A DNA stretch of 64,000 nt from CAWACP01 sp963832965. GTDB lineage: Bacteria; Acidobacteriota; Terriglobia; Bryobacterales; Bryobacteraceae. The stretch spans positions 744,001-808,000 of the forward strand of contig CAWHVW010000002.1 of assembly GCA_963832965.1 (NCBI GenBank), given 5' to 3'. Positions within the stretch are counted from its first letter, which is position 1. Each line of letters opens with the position of its first letter. This document shows positions 50,435 through 57,774 of this stretch, piece by piece. The notes beneath the pieces are model-generated. The model worked only from the letters and a program-made list of their open reading frames with translations, ran no database searches and was not told where the DNA came from. The position numbers and the translations under genes are program-made.

Positions 50435-50722
50435 GCCTGAACTCGAAGGCGATCACACCAACTCACCAACGATCTTACTCCATTTGTCAATCATTTGTGG
50501 CAAAGCCGCTCCGCGCCGGACAAACCGGATGCTACATTTCCAGCTAAGAGTCCGTTGCTCCATCGCCGGAGAGGCGGATCACGAGGCGTGGGGAATTCTA
50601 GATACCTCTGCGCAACGTTGCGAGCGGCGACGCCGGCCGGTGCGAGAACTGGTCCCACGCCGTTGCGGGTTACAAGCGGATCGGGAGCGCTCCTCAGAAT
50701 TTATTCGTGTCAGGCCGCCCTG
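50435..50722. other. Intergenic stretch, no feature seen
   Basis: This 288-base gap between the ArnT-like gene start and the HAD gene end has no convincing ORF, hairpin or repeat. Confidence 0.5.
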
Positions 50723-51406
50723 CTAAAGCAAGATATCAGCATCGATGGACCGCATGTCCGCCGCCAGAATATCCGGCGAATGCGCCGCCAGTGTCGCCAT
50801 ATCCAGGATTCCCGTTGCGACGGCGATGCTGCGCACGCCGTTGGCGCGCGCGGCAAGGATATCGTTGATATGATCGCCAATCAGGCAAATATTCGCGCCG
50901 TTGCCGATCCAGCCCTCGCGTCTGGCCCGGCGGATTGCATTGCGCACCAGCCCGGCTCGCGTTGGCGCGGTCTCGCCGAACTCCCCAAACCGGAAAAACT
51001 CATCCAGCCCCGCCCGGCGCATCTTGTTCCAGCCGATGCGCGTCAGGTTGCCGGTCACCAGACCCGTCACCGCGCCGGACCGCCGCAAGCGCCTGAGCAG
51101 TCCGCGCACGCCCGGGCACACCCGCCGCGAAAGTTCCGGGCAGTTGCGAAGGTGGATGCGTTCGGCGGTCTTCATCACCGCGGGCACTGACTCCCGCACC
51201 AGCGATCGGCTCGCCCCCGCCTGCCGCATCATCGCCTCGATGATTCCCGGGTCCAGCATGCCCGCCACGGGCACGCCATCCGTGGTTGTTTCGAGGCCAG
51301 TGACCCTGCGAACCGCCGCAATCAGCGCCAGCCGATGATGCGGGCCCGCGCGCCGCAAGAGCGTGCCATCGATATCGAAGAGCACCAGAGCATTAGCCAC
51401 CATCAT
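50723..51406 (-). CDS. HAD-superfamily phosphatase (phosphoglycolate-phosphatase-like)
   Basis: A 227-residue HAD hydrolase. Motif I is FDIDGTLL (nucleophile and acid Asp, about residues 10-17), motif II in GLVTGNLTRIG, motif III lysine replaced in the RFGEFGE region, and motif IV GDHINDILAARANG. A helical cap follows motif I. It dephosphorylates a small metabolite. I start it at ATG 51406; an open frame upstream to 51655 only translates the minisatellite and is spurious. Confidence 0.88.
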   Translation of the reverse strand: MMVANALVLFDIDGTLLRRAGPHHRLALIAAVRRVTGLETTTDGVPVAGMLDPGIIEAMMRQAGASRSLVRESVPAVMKTAERIHLRNCPELSRRVCPGVRGLLRRLRRSGAVTGLVTGNLTRIGWNKMRRAGLDEFFRFGEFGETAPTRAGLVRNAIRRARREGWIGNGANICLIGDHINDILAARANGVRSIAVATGILDMATLAAHSPDILAADMRSIDADILL

Positions 51407-51414
51407 CCGCCAGG

Positions 51415-51720
51415 GGACACGCGGCGCCAGCCGCGTTCTTCCAACGCAGCGAGAAGACGCGCCAGCCGCGTTCTTCCAACGCAGCGAGAAGACGCGCCAG
51501 CCGCGTTCTTCCAACGCAGCGAGAAGACGCGCCAGCCGCGTTCTTCCAACGCAGCAAGGAAGACGCGCCAGCCGCGTTCTTCCAACGCAGCAAGGAAGAC
51601 GCGCCAGCCGCGTTCTTGCCAACGCAGCAAGAAGAGCGCCAGCCGCGTTCTCCAACGCAGCGAGAAGACGCGCCAGCCGCGTTTTCTAACGCTGCAAGAA
51701 GACGCCCCAACCGCGTTCCA
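51415..51720 (+). repeat. 35-bp minisatellite, about nine units
   Basis: Nine imperfect head-to-tail units of 35 bp, each containing GCGCCAGCCGCGTTCTTCCA followed by ACGCAGCGAG or ACGCAGCAAGG. Units 2-5 are almost identical; the last two are degenerate. The first unit's GGACACGCGGCGCCAGCCGC is like the repeat at 29449. It fills the gap between the divergent HAD and macro-domain genes. Confidence 0.92.
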
Positions 51721-51741
51721 CCATCCTCAACTATATCGGCC

Positions 51742-51753
51742 TATCATATCCAG
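51742..51753 (+). promoter_or_regulatory. -10-like TATCAT six bases before macro-domain gene
   Basis: TATCAT-ATCCAG-ATG directly after the minisatellite; consistent with a leaderless start. Confidence 0.45.
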
Positions 51754-52317
51754 ATGGACCTGCAGTTCCCGAACGGGAAGATGCTGCGTCTGGTCCGCGG
51801 CGACATCACCGTCATCCGCGTCGACGCCATCGTCAACGCGGCCAACTCCGGCCTGCACGGCGGAGGCGGCGTGGACGGAGCCATCCATCGCGCCGGCGGC
51901 CCCGCCATCATGAAGGATCTCGACGAAATCCGCGCGCGCCAGGGCGGATGCCCCACCGGAAGCGCGGTAGCTACGGGAGCGGGCGCGCTGCCGGCCCAGT
52001 ATGTGTTCCACGCGGTCGGTCCCATTTACGGGGATGGAAAACACCGCGAAGAGGAGTTGCTCCGTTCCTGCTATGAAACCTGCCTCGCGCTCGGTGAAGA
52101 TCGCGGCGTGCGCACCATCAGCTTCCCGGCCATCAGCGCCGGTGCGTATGGTTACCCCATGCGGGAGGCCGCCCGCATTGCGCTGGCGGCCACCACAGCC
52201 CATCTCGCCCGCCATGAGACCGGAATCCGCGAAGTGCTTTTCGTGCTGGCCACCACCGAGGCCTATGACGTCCATTCCGCCGTTGTCGCGGTGTTGCAAG
52301 CGAAACCGCTAGAATAG
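51754..52317 (+). CDS. Macro domain protein (ADP-ribose binding/hydrolase)
   Basis: A 187-residue single macro domain of the MacroD/YmdB type: VRGDITVIRVDAIVNAANSGLHGGGGVDGAIHRAGG (read as NAANS, GGGGVDGAIH), CPTGSAVATGAGALPAQYVFHAVGP and SFPAISAGAYGYPM. The NAAN and GGGVDG residues form the ADP-ribose site and are those needed for O-acetyl-ADP-ribose or mono-ADP-ribosyl hydrolysis in the family. Confidence 0.95.
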   Translation: MDLQFPNGKMLRLVRGDITVIRVDAIVNAANSGLHGGGGVDGAIHRAGGPAIMKDLDEIRARQGGCPTGSAVATGAGALPAQYVFHAVGPIYGDGKHREEELLRSCYETCLALGEDRGVRTISFPAISAGAYGYPMREAARIALAATTAHLARHETGIREVLFVLATTEAYDVHSAVVAVLQAKPLE

Positions 52318-52324
52318 GGTTGTC

Positions 52325-52828
52325 ATGCAGGTGCTGCACGCGGGCGAGCATAAGTTTCTTTTGCTCGAACTCGATTCGGAATTCGTCGCCAATATCGCCC
52401 GCCAGGCCGGCTTCGACCTGAAGGTGGACGACGGCTCCCGCACCGTGGGCCTGGATCTCTGGGCCAACGACCGCGAGGCCCCCCTGCTCCTGTTCGACGC
52501 CGCCGATCCCGGCAATCTCGGCTGGTTCTCGCGCTGCCAGTTCTATGTGGATGGCAGCACCGGCGCCGTTCTTCAGACGCCGCTCAGCGTGGCCAACCAG
52601 CGCGATCGTTCCGGCCGCGCCGTTCCCAACGCTCTTCGGCTGCAGATACGCAAGGAGCTTCCCGCTTCCTTTCGCCTCCCCGGCAAGCAGCCCGTCACCG
52701 AGCAGATGGTGTACGCGGTGGTTTACAATTTTCTGAACGCGCTGCTCAATACCGGTGTCGGCGTGTGCGGCGGGTCCATCGTCAAGCCGCTGGCCGGCCG
52801 CACTGAGCACGTCGGCTCCAAGAATTAG
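52325..52828 (+). CDS. Hypothetical protein, unknown
   Basis: A 167-residue soluble protein with no signal peptide and no family I recognise. It starts MQVLHAGEHKFLLLELDSEF and has a mixed alpha/beta character with FYVDGSTGAVLQTPL and a C-terminal hydrophobic helix VYAVVYNFLNALLNTGVGV. A TAGAAT lies nine bases before ATG. It sits between the macro-domain and LMW-phosphatase genes (spacers of seven and 21 bases), so it may share their operon. Confidence 0.7.
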   Translation: MQVLHAGEHKFLLLELDSEFVANIARQAGFDLKVDDGSRTVGLDLWANDREAPLLLFDAADPGNLGWFSRCQFYVDGSTGAVLQTPLSVANQRDRSGRAVPNALRLQIRKELPASFRLPGKQPVTEQMVYAVVYNFLNALLNTGVGVCGGSIVKPLAGRTEHVGSKN

Positions 52829-52849
52829 AACAACTGAAGGTCGGGCAAC

Positions 52850-53311
52850 TTGTCAAAGCTAAAAGTCTTGTTCCTGTGCATCGGAAACTCCTGCCGCAGT
52901 CAGATGGCGGAAGGGTTTGCCCGCACCTATGGCGGGGATGTCATGGAACCGCTGAGCGCCGGCCTCGGCCCGGCCATGTCGGTCTCCCCCATGACCGTCG
53001 AAACGATGAAGGAGAAGAACATCGATATGTCGGAGGCCGTCCCCAAAGGCGTCGATGAGATTGACCGCAGTGATCTCGGACTCATCGTCAACATATCCGG
53101 TGAGAAGCTGCCCTCGCAGGACGTTTCCATGCTCGATTGGGCCATCCGCGATCCCATCGGCCGGGACGAAAAGGTTTTTCGCGACGTGCGCGACGAAATC
53201 GAGCGGCGCGTCATGGACCTCATTCTGCGTCTGCGCGCCGAAGCGGCGGCTCCCGCGGACCGCGCAAAGCCCGCTCAGCAGGTTGACACTCGCCGCGGCC
53301 GGTTCCGATAA
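52850..53311 (+). CDS. Low-molecular-weight phosphatase / ArsC-type protein
   Basis: A 153-residue protein with the CX5R P-loop CIGNSCR (Cys10, Arg16) and an acid Asp in DWAIRDPIG. The fold is shared by LMW tyrosine phosphatases and thioredoxin-coupled arsenate reductases. The two extra redox cysteines of pI258-type ArsC are absent; only Cys10 and Cys15 exist. A tyrosine phosphatase, or a reductase using another thiol, is therefore more likely. TTG start at 52850. Confidence 0.85.
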   Translation: MSKLKVLFLCIGNSCRSQMAEGFARTYGGDVMEPLSAGLGPAMSVSPMTVETMKEKNIDMSEAVPKGVDEIDRSDLGLIVNISGEKLPSQDVSMLDWAIRDPIGRDEKVFRDVRDEIERRVMDLILRLRAEAAAPADRAKPAQQVDTRRGRFR

Positions 53312-53333
53312 TGGAAGAGTCTCACCTCATCGT

Positions 53334-53420
53334 GCGGATGTGGCGGAATTGGCAGACGCGCTAGATTCAGGTTCTAGTGCTCGCAAGGGCGTGGAGGTTC
53401 AAGTCCTCTCATCCGCACCA
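53334..53420 (+). tRNA. tRNA-Leu (anticodon CAG)
   Basis: A class II tRNA of 87 bases. The acceptor stem GCGGATG pairs with CATCCGC and CCA is encoded (53418-53420). The anticodon arm is CTAGA-TTCAGGT-TCTAG, giving anticodon CAG. The long variable arm TGCTCGCAAGGGCGTG and the T-arm with TTCAAGT are typical of leucine tRNAs. Confidence 0.96.
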
Positions 53421-53452
53421 CAAAAGTTACAAACAACTTAACAATAAATTGT

Positions 53453-54010
53453 TTATTCGTGAGGTCGACCCGCCCTGGTTCCCATCAGCCGGTTGCGGAG
53501 CCATTCCAGGGCCGGTCGATCAGGCTGCAGGATTCGGCCGCTTTGCCACGAATCGCGAACGATCGCCGTGGTGCGCGGGATGCGTACCCGCTCGTATGCG
53601 CGCAGCGCGGCTTCCACGGGCTGAACGCCGCTCAGGCAATGGGCCAGCATGACGGCATCCTCCAGCGCCTGGCAGGCTCCCTGTCCGAGATTCGGAGTCG
53701 TCGCATGCGCCGCATCTCCCAGTAATGTCACGCGGCCGCGACCCCACCACCGGAGTGGCGGCCGGTCCAGAATATCGTTTTGCACGATCGCATTCTCGGA
53801 TGTGCCTTCGATGATCTCGGGGATCGGCGCGGCCCAATCCCGGCACAGCGCCACGGCCTCTGCTTTATCGTGCGCGGCGTCCTGGGGTGCGTTTTTCGTA
53901 AGGAACCAGTAAAGTTGGCCCGGCCCGCAAGGCCACAGCCCGAATTGCGATCCCGCGCCAACGGCCAGCAGCGCCGCGCCGTCCGGCAGCACCCGGCACC
54001 GGGGACTCCG
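53453..54010 (-). pseudogene. FAD-dependent monooxygenase remnant (C-terminal part only)
   Basis: The frame encodes the C-terminal half of a UbiH/urate-hydroxylase-like flavin monooxygenase: FGLWPCGPGQLYWFLTKNAPQ, GRVTLLGDAAHATTPNLGQG (FAD-binding GDAAH motif), then an intact C-terminus. The N-terminal Rossmann GxGxxG, the DG motif and about 180 residues are missing, and the upstream frame to 54286 has no family resemblance. It is therefore a truncated gene. It lies 33 bases after the tRNA-Leu, a common integration target. Confidence 0.75.
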
Positions 54011-54166
54011 GGCAAACAGCGGACGACATGAGTGACTATTGTCCGGTACCGTCGGTCCGCCGACTACAGAGCCCCGGTGCACTCTGTTAGGCGCTCCTGG
54101 CGAGCCGAGTGTTTCAAACTTAATCACCCGATGCACGGCTTCCGGCGGCGCGCCGAGGCTTGGTGA

Positions 54167-54178
54167 TACCCTCTCGAA
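54167..54178 (+). promoter_or_regulatory. -10-like TACCCT six bases before start at 54179
   Basis: TGATACCCT-CTCGAA-ATG: an extended -10 spaced exactly as at the other probable leaderless genes. Confidence 0.4.
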
Positions 54179-54664
54179 ATGAGGAACCTTGCCGGACTTC
54201 TGCTTTTCGGCTCGTTCGCCGTTCTCGCGGGTGCCCAGACTTCCGACGCCTTCGATCATCTGCGTTCGCTCGCCGGAGAGTGGCACGCAGACCTTCCTGG
54301 CTTCGGCACAATGACCGCCTCGATTCGCGCGGTTTCACACGGCACCGCCATCGAGGAGACCCTCGGCACAACTTCCGACAACGAAACATCCATCTACACG
54401 CGCGATGGCAGCACGCTACTGGTCACCCACTTTTGTGCCCTGACGCCCGATGGCCACATCGCGCGGCTTGCCACCGGGCCGCTCACCGGATCTCCGAATC
54501 AGATCGAATTTACCTTCGCCGGCGCCAGCAATCTGCCCAGCCCCACCGCGCCGCACATGAGACAACTGGTGATCGACTTCAGCGATGCCGGCCACTTCAC
54601 CGAGAAGTGGACGAAGACGGAAGCAGGCAAAGACACCATCTTCGAACTGCACTTCCATCGCTAG
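54179..54664 (+). CDS. Small secreted protein, lipocalin-like
   Basis: A 161-residue protein with a signal peptide (MRNLAGLLLFGSFAVLAGAQ) and an antiparallel beta pattern starting FDHLRSLAGEWHADL, resembling DUF1579/lipocalin-like proteins of acidobacteria. No catalytic residues can be assigned. It overlaps the convergent hydrolase gene by four bases at their 3' ends. Confidence 0.75.
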   Translation: MRNLAGLLLFGSFAVLAGAQTSDAFDHLRSLAGEWHADLPGFGTMTASIRAVSHGTAIEETLGTTSDNETSIYTRDGSTLLVTHFCALTPDGHIARLATGPLTGSPNQIEFTFAGASNLPSPTAPHMRQLVIDFSDAGHFTEKWTKTEAGKDTIFELHFHR

Positions 54665-55761
54665 TGAACGGCGCCGGGCTGGGGCTGATGGACAAACGCC
54701 TCCACATCTTTGGCCGCCTGGGTCTCCACCCCCGGCTTCTGCAGGAAACCAAGATCGCGGAACCAATCGATGAACCGGAACTGCCACGTCCCGAACGGCG
54801 TGTTGTTGCGATCCGTCAAACCGCCGGTCATATGGCTGCCGTCCGGCAATGGATCGCCAGGATGCCGCCCATTGCCATAAATGTGCATCTCAATATTCGG
54901 CACGCTCATGTTCAACATGGTGCTGAAATATTCCATGGCCCAAACCGCGTGCACGCGATCGCCGGACCCGCCGCACACCACAAACGCCGGTGGAACATTG
55001 CGTGGAATCGGCGGCGCGGTCCGGCCTTTCGCGAAAGGCGACGGACCGGGATAGATAATCCCCACAAAATCGGGACGCGCGCTGGTCCCCGCCAAAGGAT
55101 CGCCCGGAGCGTTGTTCTTCGTCTCGAAATCGTCAAACCCAACGGCCGCGGCGGCAGCTAACTCCGCGCCCGCCGAGAAGCCCATCATGCCGATCTTGTG
55201 CGGATCGATCCTCCACTCTGCCGCATAGGCGCGCACCATCCGAATCGCCTGCAAAGCATCGTTCACCTCGTCAACCTGCGGGTTATAGCCATCGCGGCGC
55301 AGACGGCTTCGCAGAATGACGGTGTTCACTCCGTAGTTGTAGAAGAACGGAACGAAATCCGCGCTCTCACTTCCCACGTTCAACGAGTTATGGCCGCCGC
55401 CGGCAACCAGAATCACCACGGCGCCGGTGTTCAATGAGCGATCCACCGTATGCACTTCGATGGACGGGTTGTGAATATTAACGATGCTGTTGATTCGTCC
55501 CGGCGCGGACTGGCTCATGCTGTATTGCTCGGCCTCCCGCACGCGCGCCATATTGAGGAAGGGCGAACCCGGAGGATACAGCGGAATCACCACGCCGCCC
55601 GGCAGGATAGGCTGCGGAGCATACGGCAGATCGTTCGCCGGTCCCGGAGCCGGCACGCCGAGGGGCGCCGGTGGCGGAGCCGGTTTCGCGTCCGGATTCT
55701 GCGCGATGGCTGCAACCGCGAACAACACCATTGGAACAAGAACTCTCTTCACGTCAGACAT
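54661..55761 (-). CDS. Secreted alpha/beta hydrolase (acetyl-esterase-like)
   Basis: A 366-residue protein with a signal peptide (VLVPMVLFAVAAIAQ) and a Pro-rich linker (PAPPPAPLGVPAPGPANDLP). The hydrolase core has oxyanion VAGGGH, nucleophile elbow GFSAG, and a His in the HPGDPLPDG or later region. It is closest in layout to acetyl-xylan esterase/BD-FAE-type hydrolases that deacetylate polysaccharides; substrate unknown. Confidence 0.85.
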   Translation of the reverse strand: MSDVKRVLVPMVLFAVAAIAQNPDAKPAPPPAPLGVPAPGPANDLPYAPQPILPGGVVIPLYPPGSPFLNMARVREAEQYSMSQSAPGRINSIVNIHNPSIEVHTVDRSLNTGAVVILVAGGGHNSLNVGSESADFVPFFYNYGVNTVILRSRLRRDGYNPQVDEVNDALQAIRMVRAYAAEWRIDPHKIGMMGFSAGAELAAAAAVGFDDFETKNNAPGDPLAGTSARPDFVGIIYPGPSPFAKGRTAPPIPRNVPPAFVVCGGSGDRVHAVWAMEYFSTMLNMSVPNIEMHIYGNGRHPGDPLPDGSHMTGGLTDRNNTPFGTWQFRFIDWFRDLGFLQKPGVETQAAKDVEAFVHQPQPGAVH

Positions 55762-56094
55762 GGTAACGCGGCGGCCACCGGTCGAACATCCACCCGGGGG
55801 ATCACCCCGGCGCTGACCACGTGGTCGCCGACTGCCGCTGCCGCGAGAGTGGCGTCCTCAGACTGGAACTGGAGTAAGCGAGACCCTGACGATCGGCCGG
55901 CGCAAAGGGCAGCGTGATTGACGCGGCGCGGTGAGGGGGATTGCGGGAAACTATTGAGGCGATTCAGGTTCCAGCGCGCGCAAACGCGTGGAGGGTTCTC
56001 GCATGCGCACCGCTGATTCTGAATCACCCGGCAACCGGCAGTACGCCGCTAGTACCATGTCGATGGCAAATTACATTGACACTGAAACTCATCG
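55762..56094. other. Intergenic region upstream of the exosortase locus
   Basis: This 333-base stretch has no convincing ORF. It contains a GC-rich stem-loop CCGGGG-GATCA-CCCCGG (55794-55810) near the hydrolase start. Composition becomes less GC-rich towards 56095, where the envelope locus begins. Confidence 0.5.
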
Positions 56095-56373
56095 ATGGTA
56101 AAACATTACATGGTTACCGCATCGGCAGGACAGACAGGCCGCTTCCTACGGCTCAAGGCGCTGAAGATTCCCTCCATGCTGACGGTAGCCACGGGGCTGT
56201 TCCTGCTTCCTGTCACCCACGTATACGCGGTGCCAGCACCTACGCCCGCGCCACTGCCGTGCGCAGTTTGCAAGGTTCCAGAACCAAGCGCGATCCCGGA
56301 GTTTGTACTGTGTCTCGCGGGGGTCGCACTCGGCTATTGGTTGTGGCAGCGGAAGCGGAAGCCAGTCCAATAA
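56095..56373 (+). CDS. Miniature PEP-CTERM protein
   Basis: A 92-residue protein that is nearly all targeting signals. Residues 1-45 form an N-terminal export signal (hydrophobic MLTVATGLFLLPVTHVYAV). About 20 residues of Pro-rich sequence with a CAVC pair follow (PAPTPAPLPCAVCK). The C-terminus is a PEP-CTERM sorting signal: VPEPS, a TM helix (EFVLCLAGVALGYWLW) and basic QRKRKP. It would be cleaved at VPEP by an exosortase, leaving only a short cysteine-containing peptide. The exosortase gene follows directly. Confidence 0.85.
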   Translation: MVKHYMVTASAGQTGRFLRLKALKIPSMLTVATGLFLLPVTHVYAVPAPTPAPLPCAVCKVPEPSAIPEFVLCLAGVALGYWLWQRKRKPVQ

Positions 56374-56445
56374 CACCTCGGCTGCGGATTCCCTGACGAA
56401 TGTGTGGCGGCCTCGTCCTGTTCGCCGGATACACTTTCGCCTGAT

Positions 56446-57354
56446 ATGTTCAGAAGGGTCGCGGGACACCACTTATGGTTCTTGTCTCTATGGGCTCTCT
56501 TTTTCATTCTGTTCCGCCTGCCCTTGTCAGACCTGCTGCGCGGCGCCATCCACAACGATCAACGGTACTCCCATGTCTTTTTCATACCGCTGATCAGCGC
56601 TTGCGTGGTGTACTTCAAAAGGCGCTCCGTCTTCCCGGAGGTCCGGTATTGTCCGTCGTGGGGAGTGCCCGCGCTGGCGCTGGCATTGACGCTTTACTGG
56701 GTTCTTGGGAAAGCCCGGCTTTTTCCCGACCCGAACGATTTCCTTTCGTGCGCCGTAGCTGCGCTGGTACTGTTCTGGGTGGCGGCGTTTCTCCTTTGTT
56801 ACGGAGTGAAAGCCCTTCGCGCCGCAACGTTTCCATTGTGCTTCCTCCTGTTCATGATTCCAATGCCAACCTTTCTGTTGGACACAACCGTTGCCGCCCT
56901 GCAAAGAACCTCCGCGGATGTGACGCAGGTCTTGTTCAAGCTGGCCGGCCTTCCCGTGGTTTGGCAGGGGCTTGAGTTTTCGTTGGGCGGCGCTCACTTT
57001 GAGATCGCGGAGGGTTGCAGCGGCATTCGTTCAACCCTGGTTCTGTTTATCGCCAGCATCCTGGTCGGCCGCATTTTTCTCCGGTCCCTTGCGGGAAGGG
57101 TGTGCCTTTCGTTATTGACCGTCCTGGTGGCGATATTCAAGAACGCCGTCCGCATTGTCACACTCTCCTACCTGAGTGTTTACGTCGATCACTCGTACTA
57201 TTTCGGATGGCTGCATCGAGATGGCGGGTTTCCGTTCTCACTTCTCGCGCTGGCGATCCTGGTGCCTTCGCTTCTGGCGCTGCAAAGAGGCGAAACCTAT
57301 GCGGTGGGACGGAGGCAAGGCCGAGCTCAGTTATCACCACCCTCCGAAACGTAA
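56446..57354 (+). CDS. Exosortase (XrtA/EpsH-like)
   Basis: A 302-residue membrane transpeptidase/protease with about eight TM helices. The catalytic residues are the Cys in EIAEGCSGIRST, an Arg in FKNAVRIVTLSYL and a His in LHRDGGFPFS, which together define the exosortase family. The enzyme recognises PEP-CTERM proteins and is always encoded with exopolysaccharide genes. It lacks the C-terminal EpsI-like domain of some members. Start ATG 56446; GTG 56404 is an alternative. Confidence 0.93.
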   Translation: MFRRVAGHHLWFLSLWALFFILFRLPLSDLLRGAIHNDQRYSHVFFIPLISACVVYFKRRSVFPEVRYCPSWGVPALALALTLYWVLGKARLFPDPNDFLSCAVAALVLFWVAAFLLCYGVKALRAATFPLCFLLFMIPMPTFLLDTTVAALQRTSADVTQVLFKLAGLPVVWQGLEFSLGGAHFEIAEGCSGIRSTLVLFIASILVGRIFLRSLAGRVCLSLLTVLVAIFKNAVRIVTLSYLSVYVDHSYYFGWLHRDGGFPFSLLALAILVPSLLALQRGETYAVGRRQGRAQLSPPSET

Positions 57355-57774
57355 TGTGTCTTACGCTCTCGAATGCCTCGAGTGTGGAGGATCAGTTGCA
57401 TACTCCCGACAGCAACAGGGTCACGCTCGGGACCGTCAGGAGTTGGGGTAAGTCGAGCGGACAAAGTAACGGAGGGAAGATCGCCCGGCATTAAAAGGAA
57501 AGTATTGTAATCTGTTCTGTTTCGACTTACTCCGAGCCTTATCGGTTGGCCGCGTGGAGGGGGGGAGGGTAGCGGCACCTCCTGATTTTTTGGAATATTT
57601 CCGCGTGAACAGGTTTGGATCGATTTGTAGCCGGGACGGTACTTTCAGGGGCAGGTCTTCAACATCCAGCATGAACTTCTCGCAAGTCCGTCAATTCGCG
57701 CCTCCCGCGGGTGCCTCGATCCGCGAGGATATGCGTGGCGCGTGGGTTTGCATGCGAGAGGAGATTGCAATCTG
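57355..57774. other. Intergenic region before the NRPS gene
   Basis: This 420-base gap has lower GC than neighbouring genes and no supported ORF. It ends with GAGAGGAG (57756-57763), a strong ribosome-binding site for the NRPS start. AT-rich patches near 57495-57515 and 57580-57600 could hold a promoter, but no clear -35/-10 pair is visible. Confidence 0.45.

Noticed and set aside
51407..51655. N-terminal extension of the HAD phosphatase.
   Set aside because: It only translates minisatellite units; the HAD fold begins at ATG 51406.
51415..51720. Possible CRISPR array (regularly spaced repeats).
   Set aside because: Units are contiguous 35-bp direct repeats with no unique spacers, and no cas gene is nearby.
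52850..53311. Thioredoxin-coupled arsenate reductase and an arsenic-resistance operon.
   Set aside because: The second and third redox cysteines are missing and no arsR, arsB or acr3 gene is adjacent, so a specific ArsC call is not supported.
53055..53441. Frame containing ADVAELADALDSGSSARKGVE.
   Set aside because: This is the well-known spurious translation of a tRNA-Leu gene.
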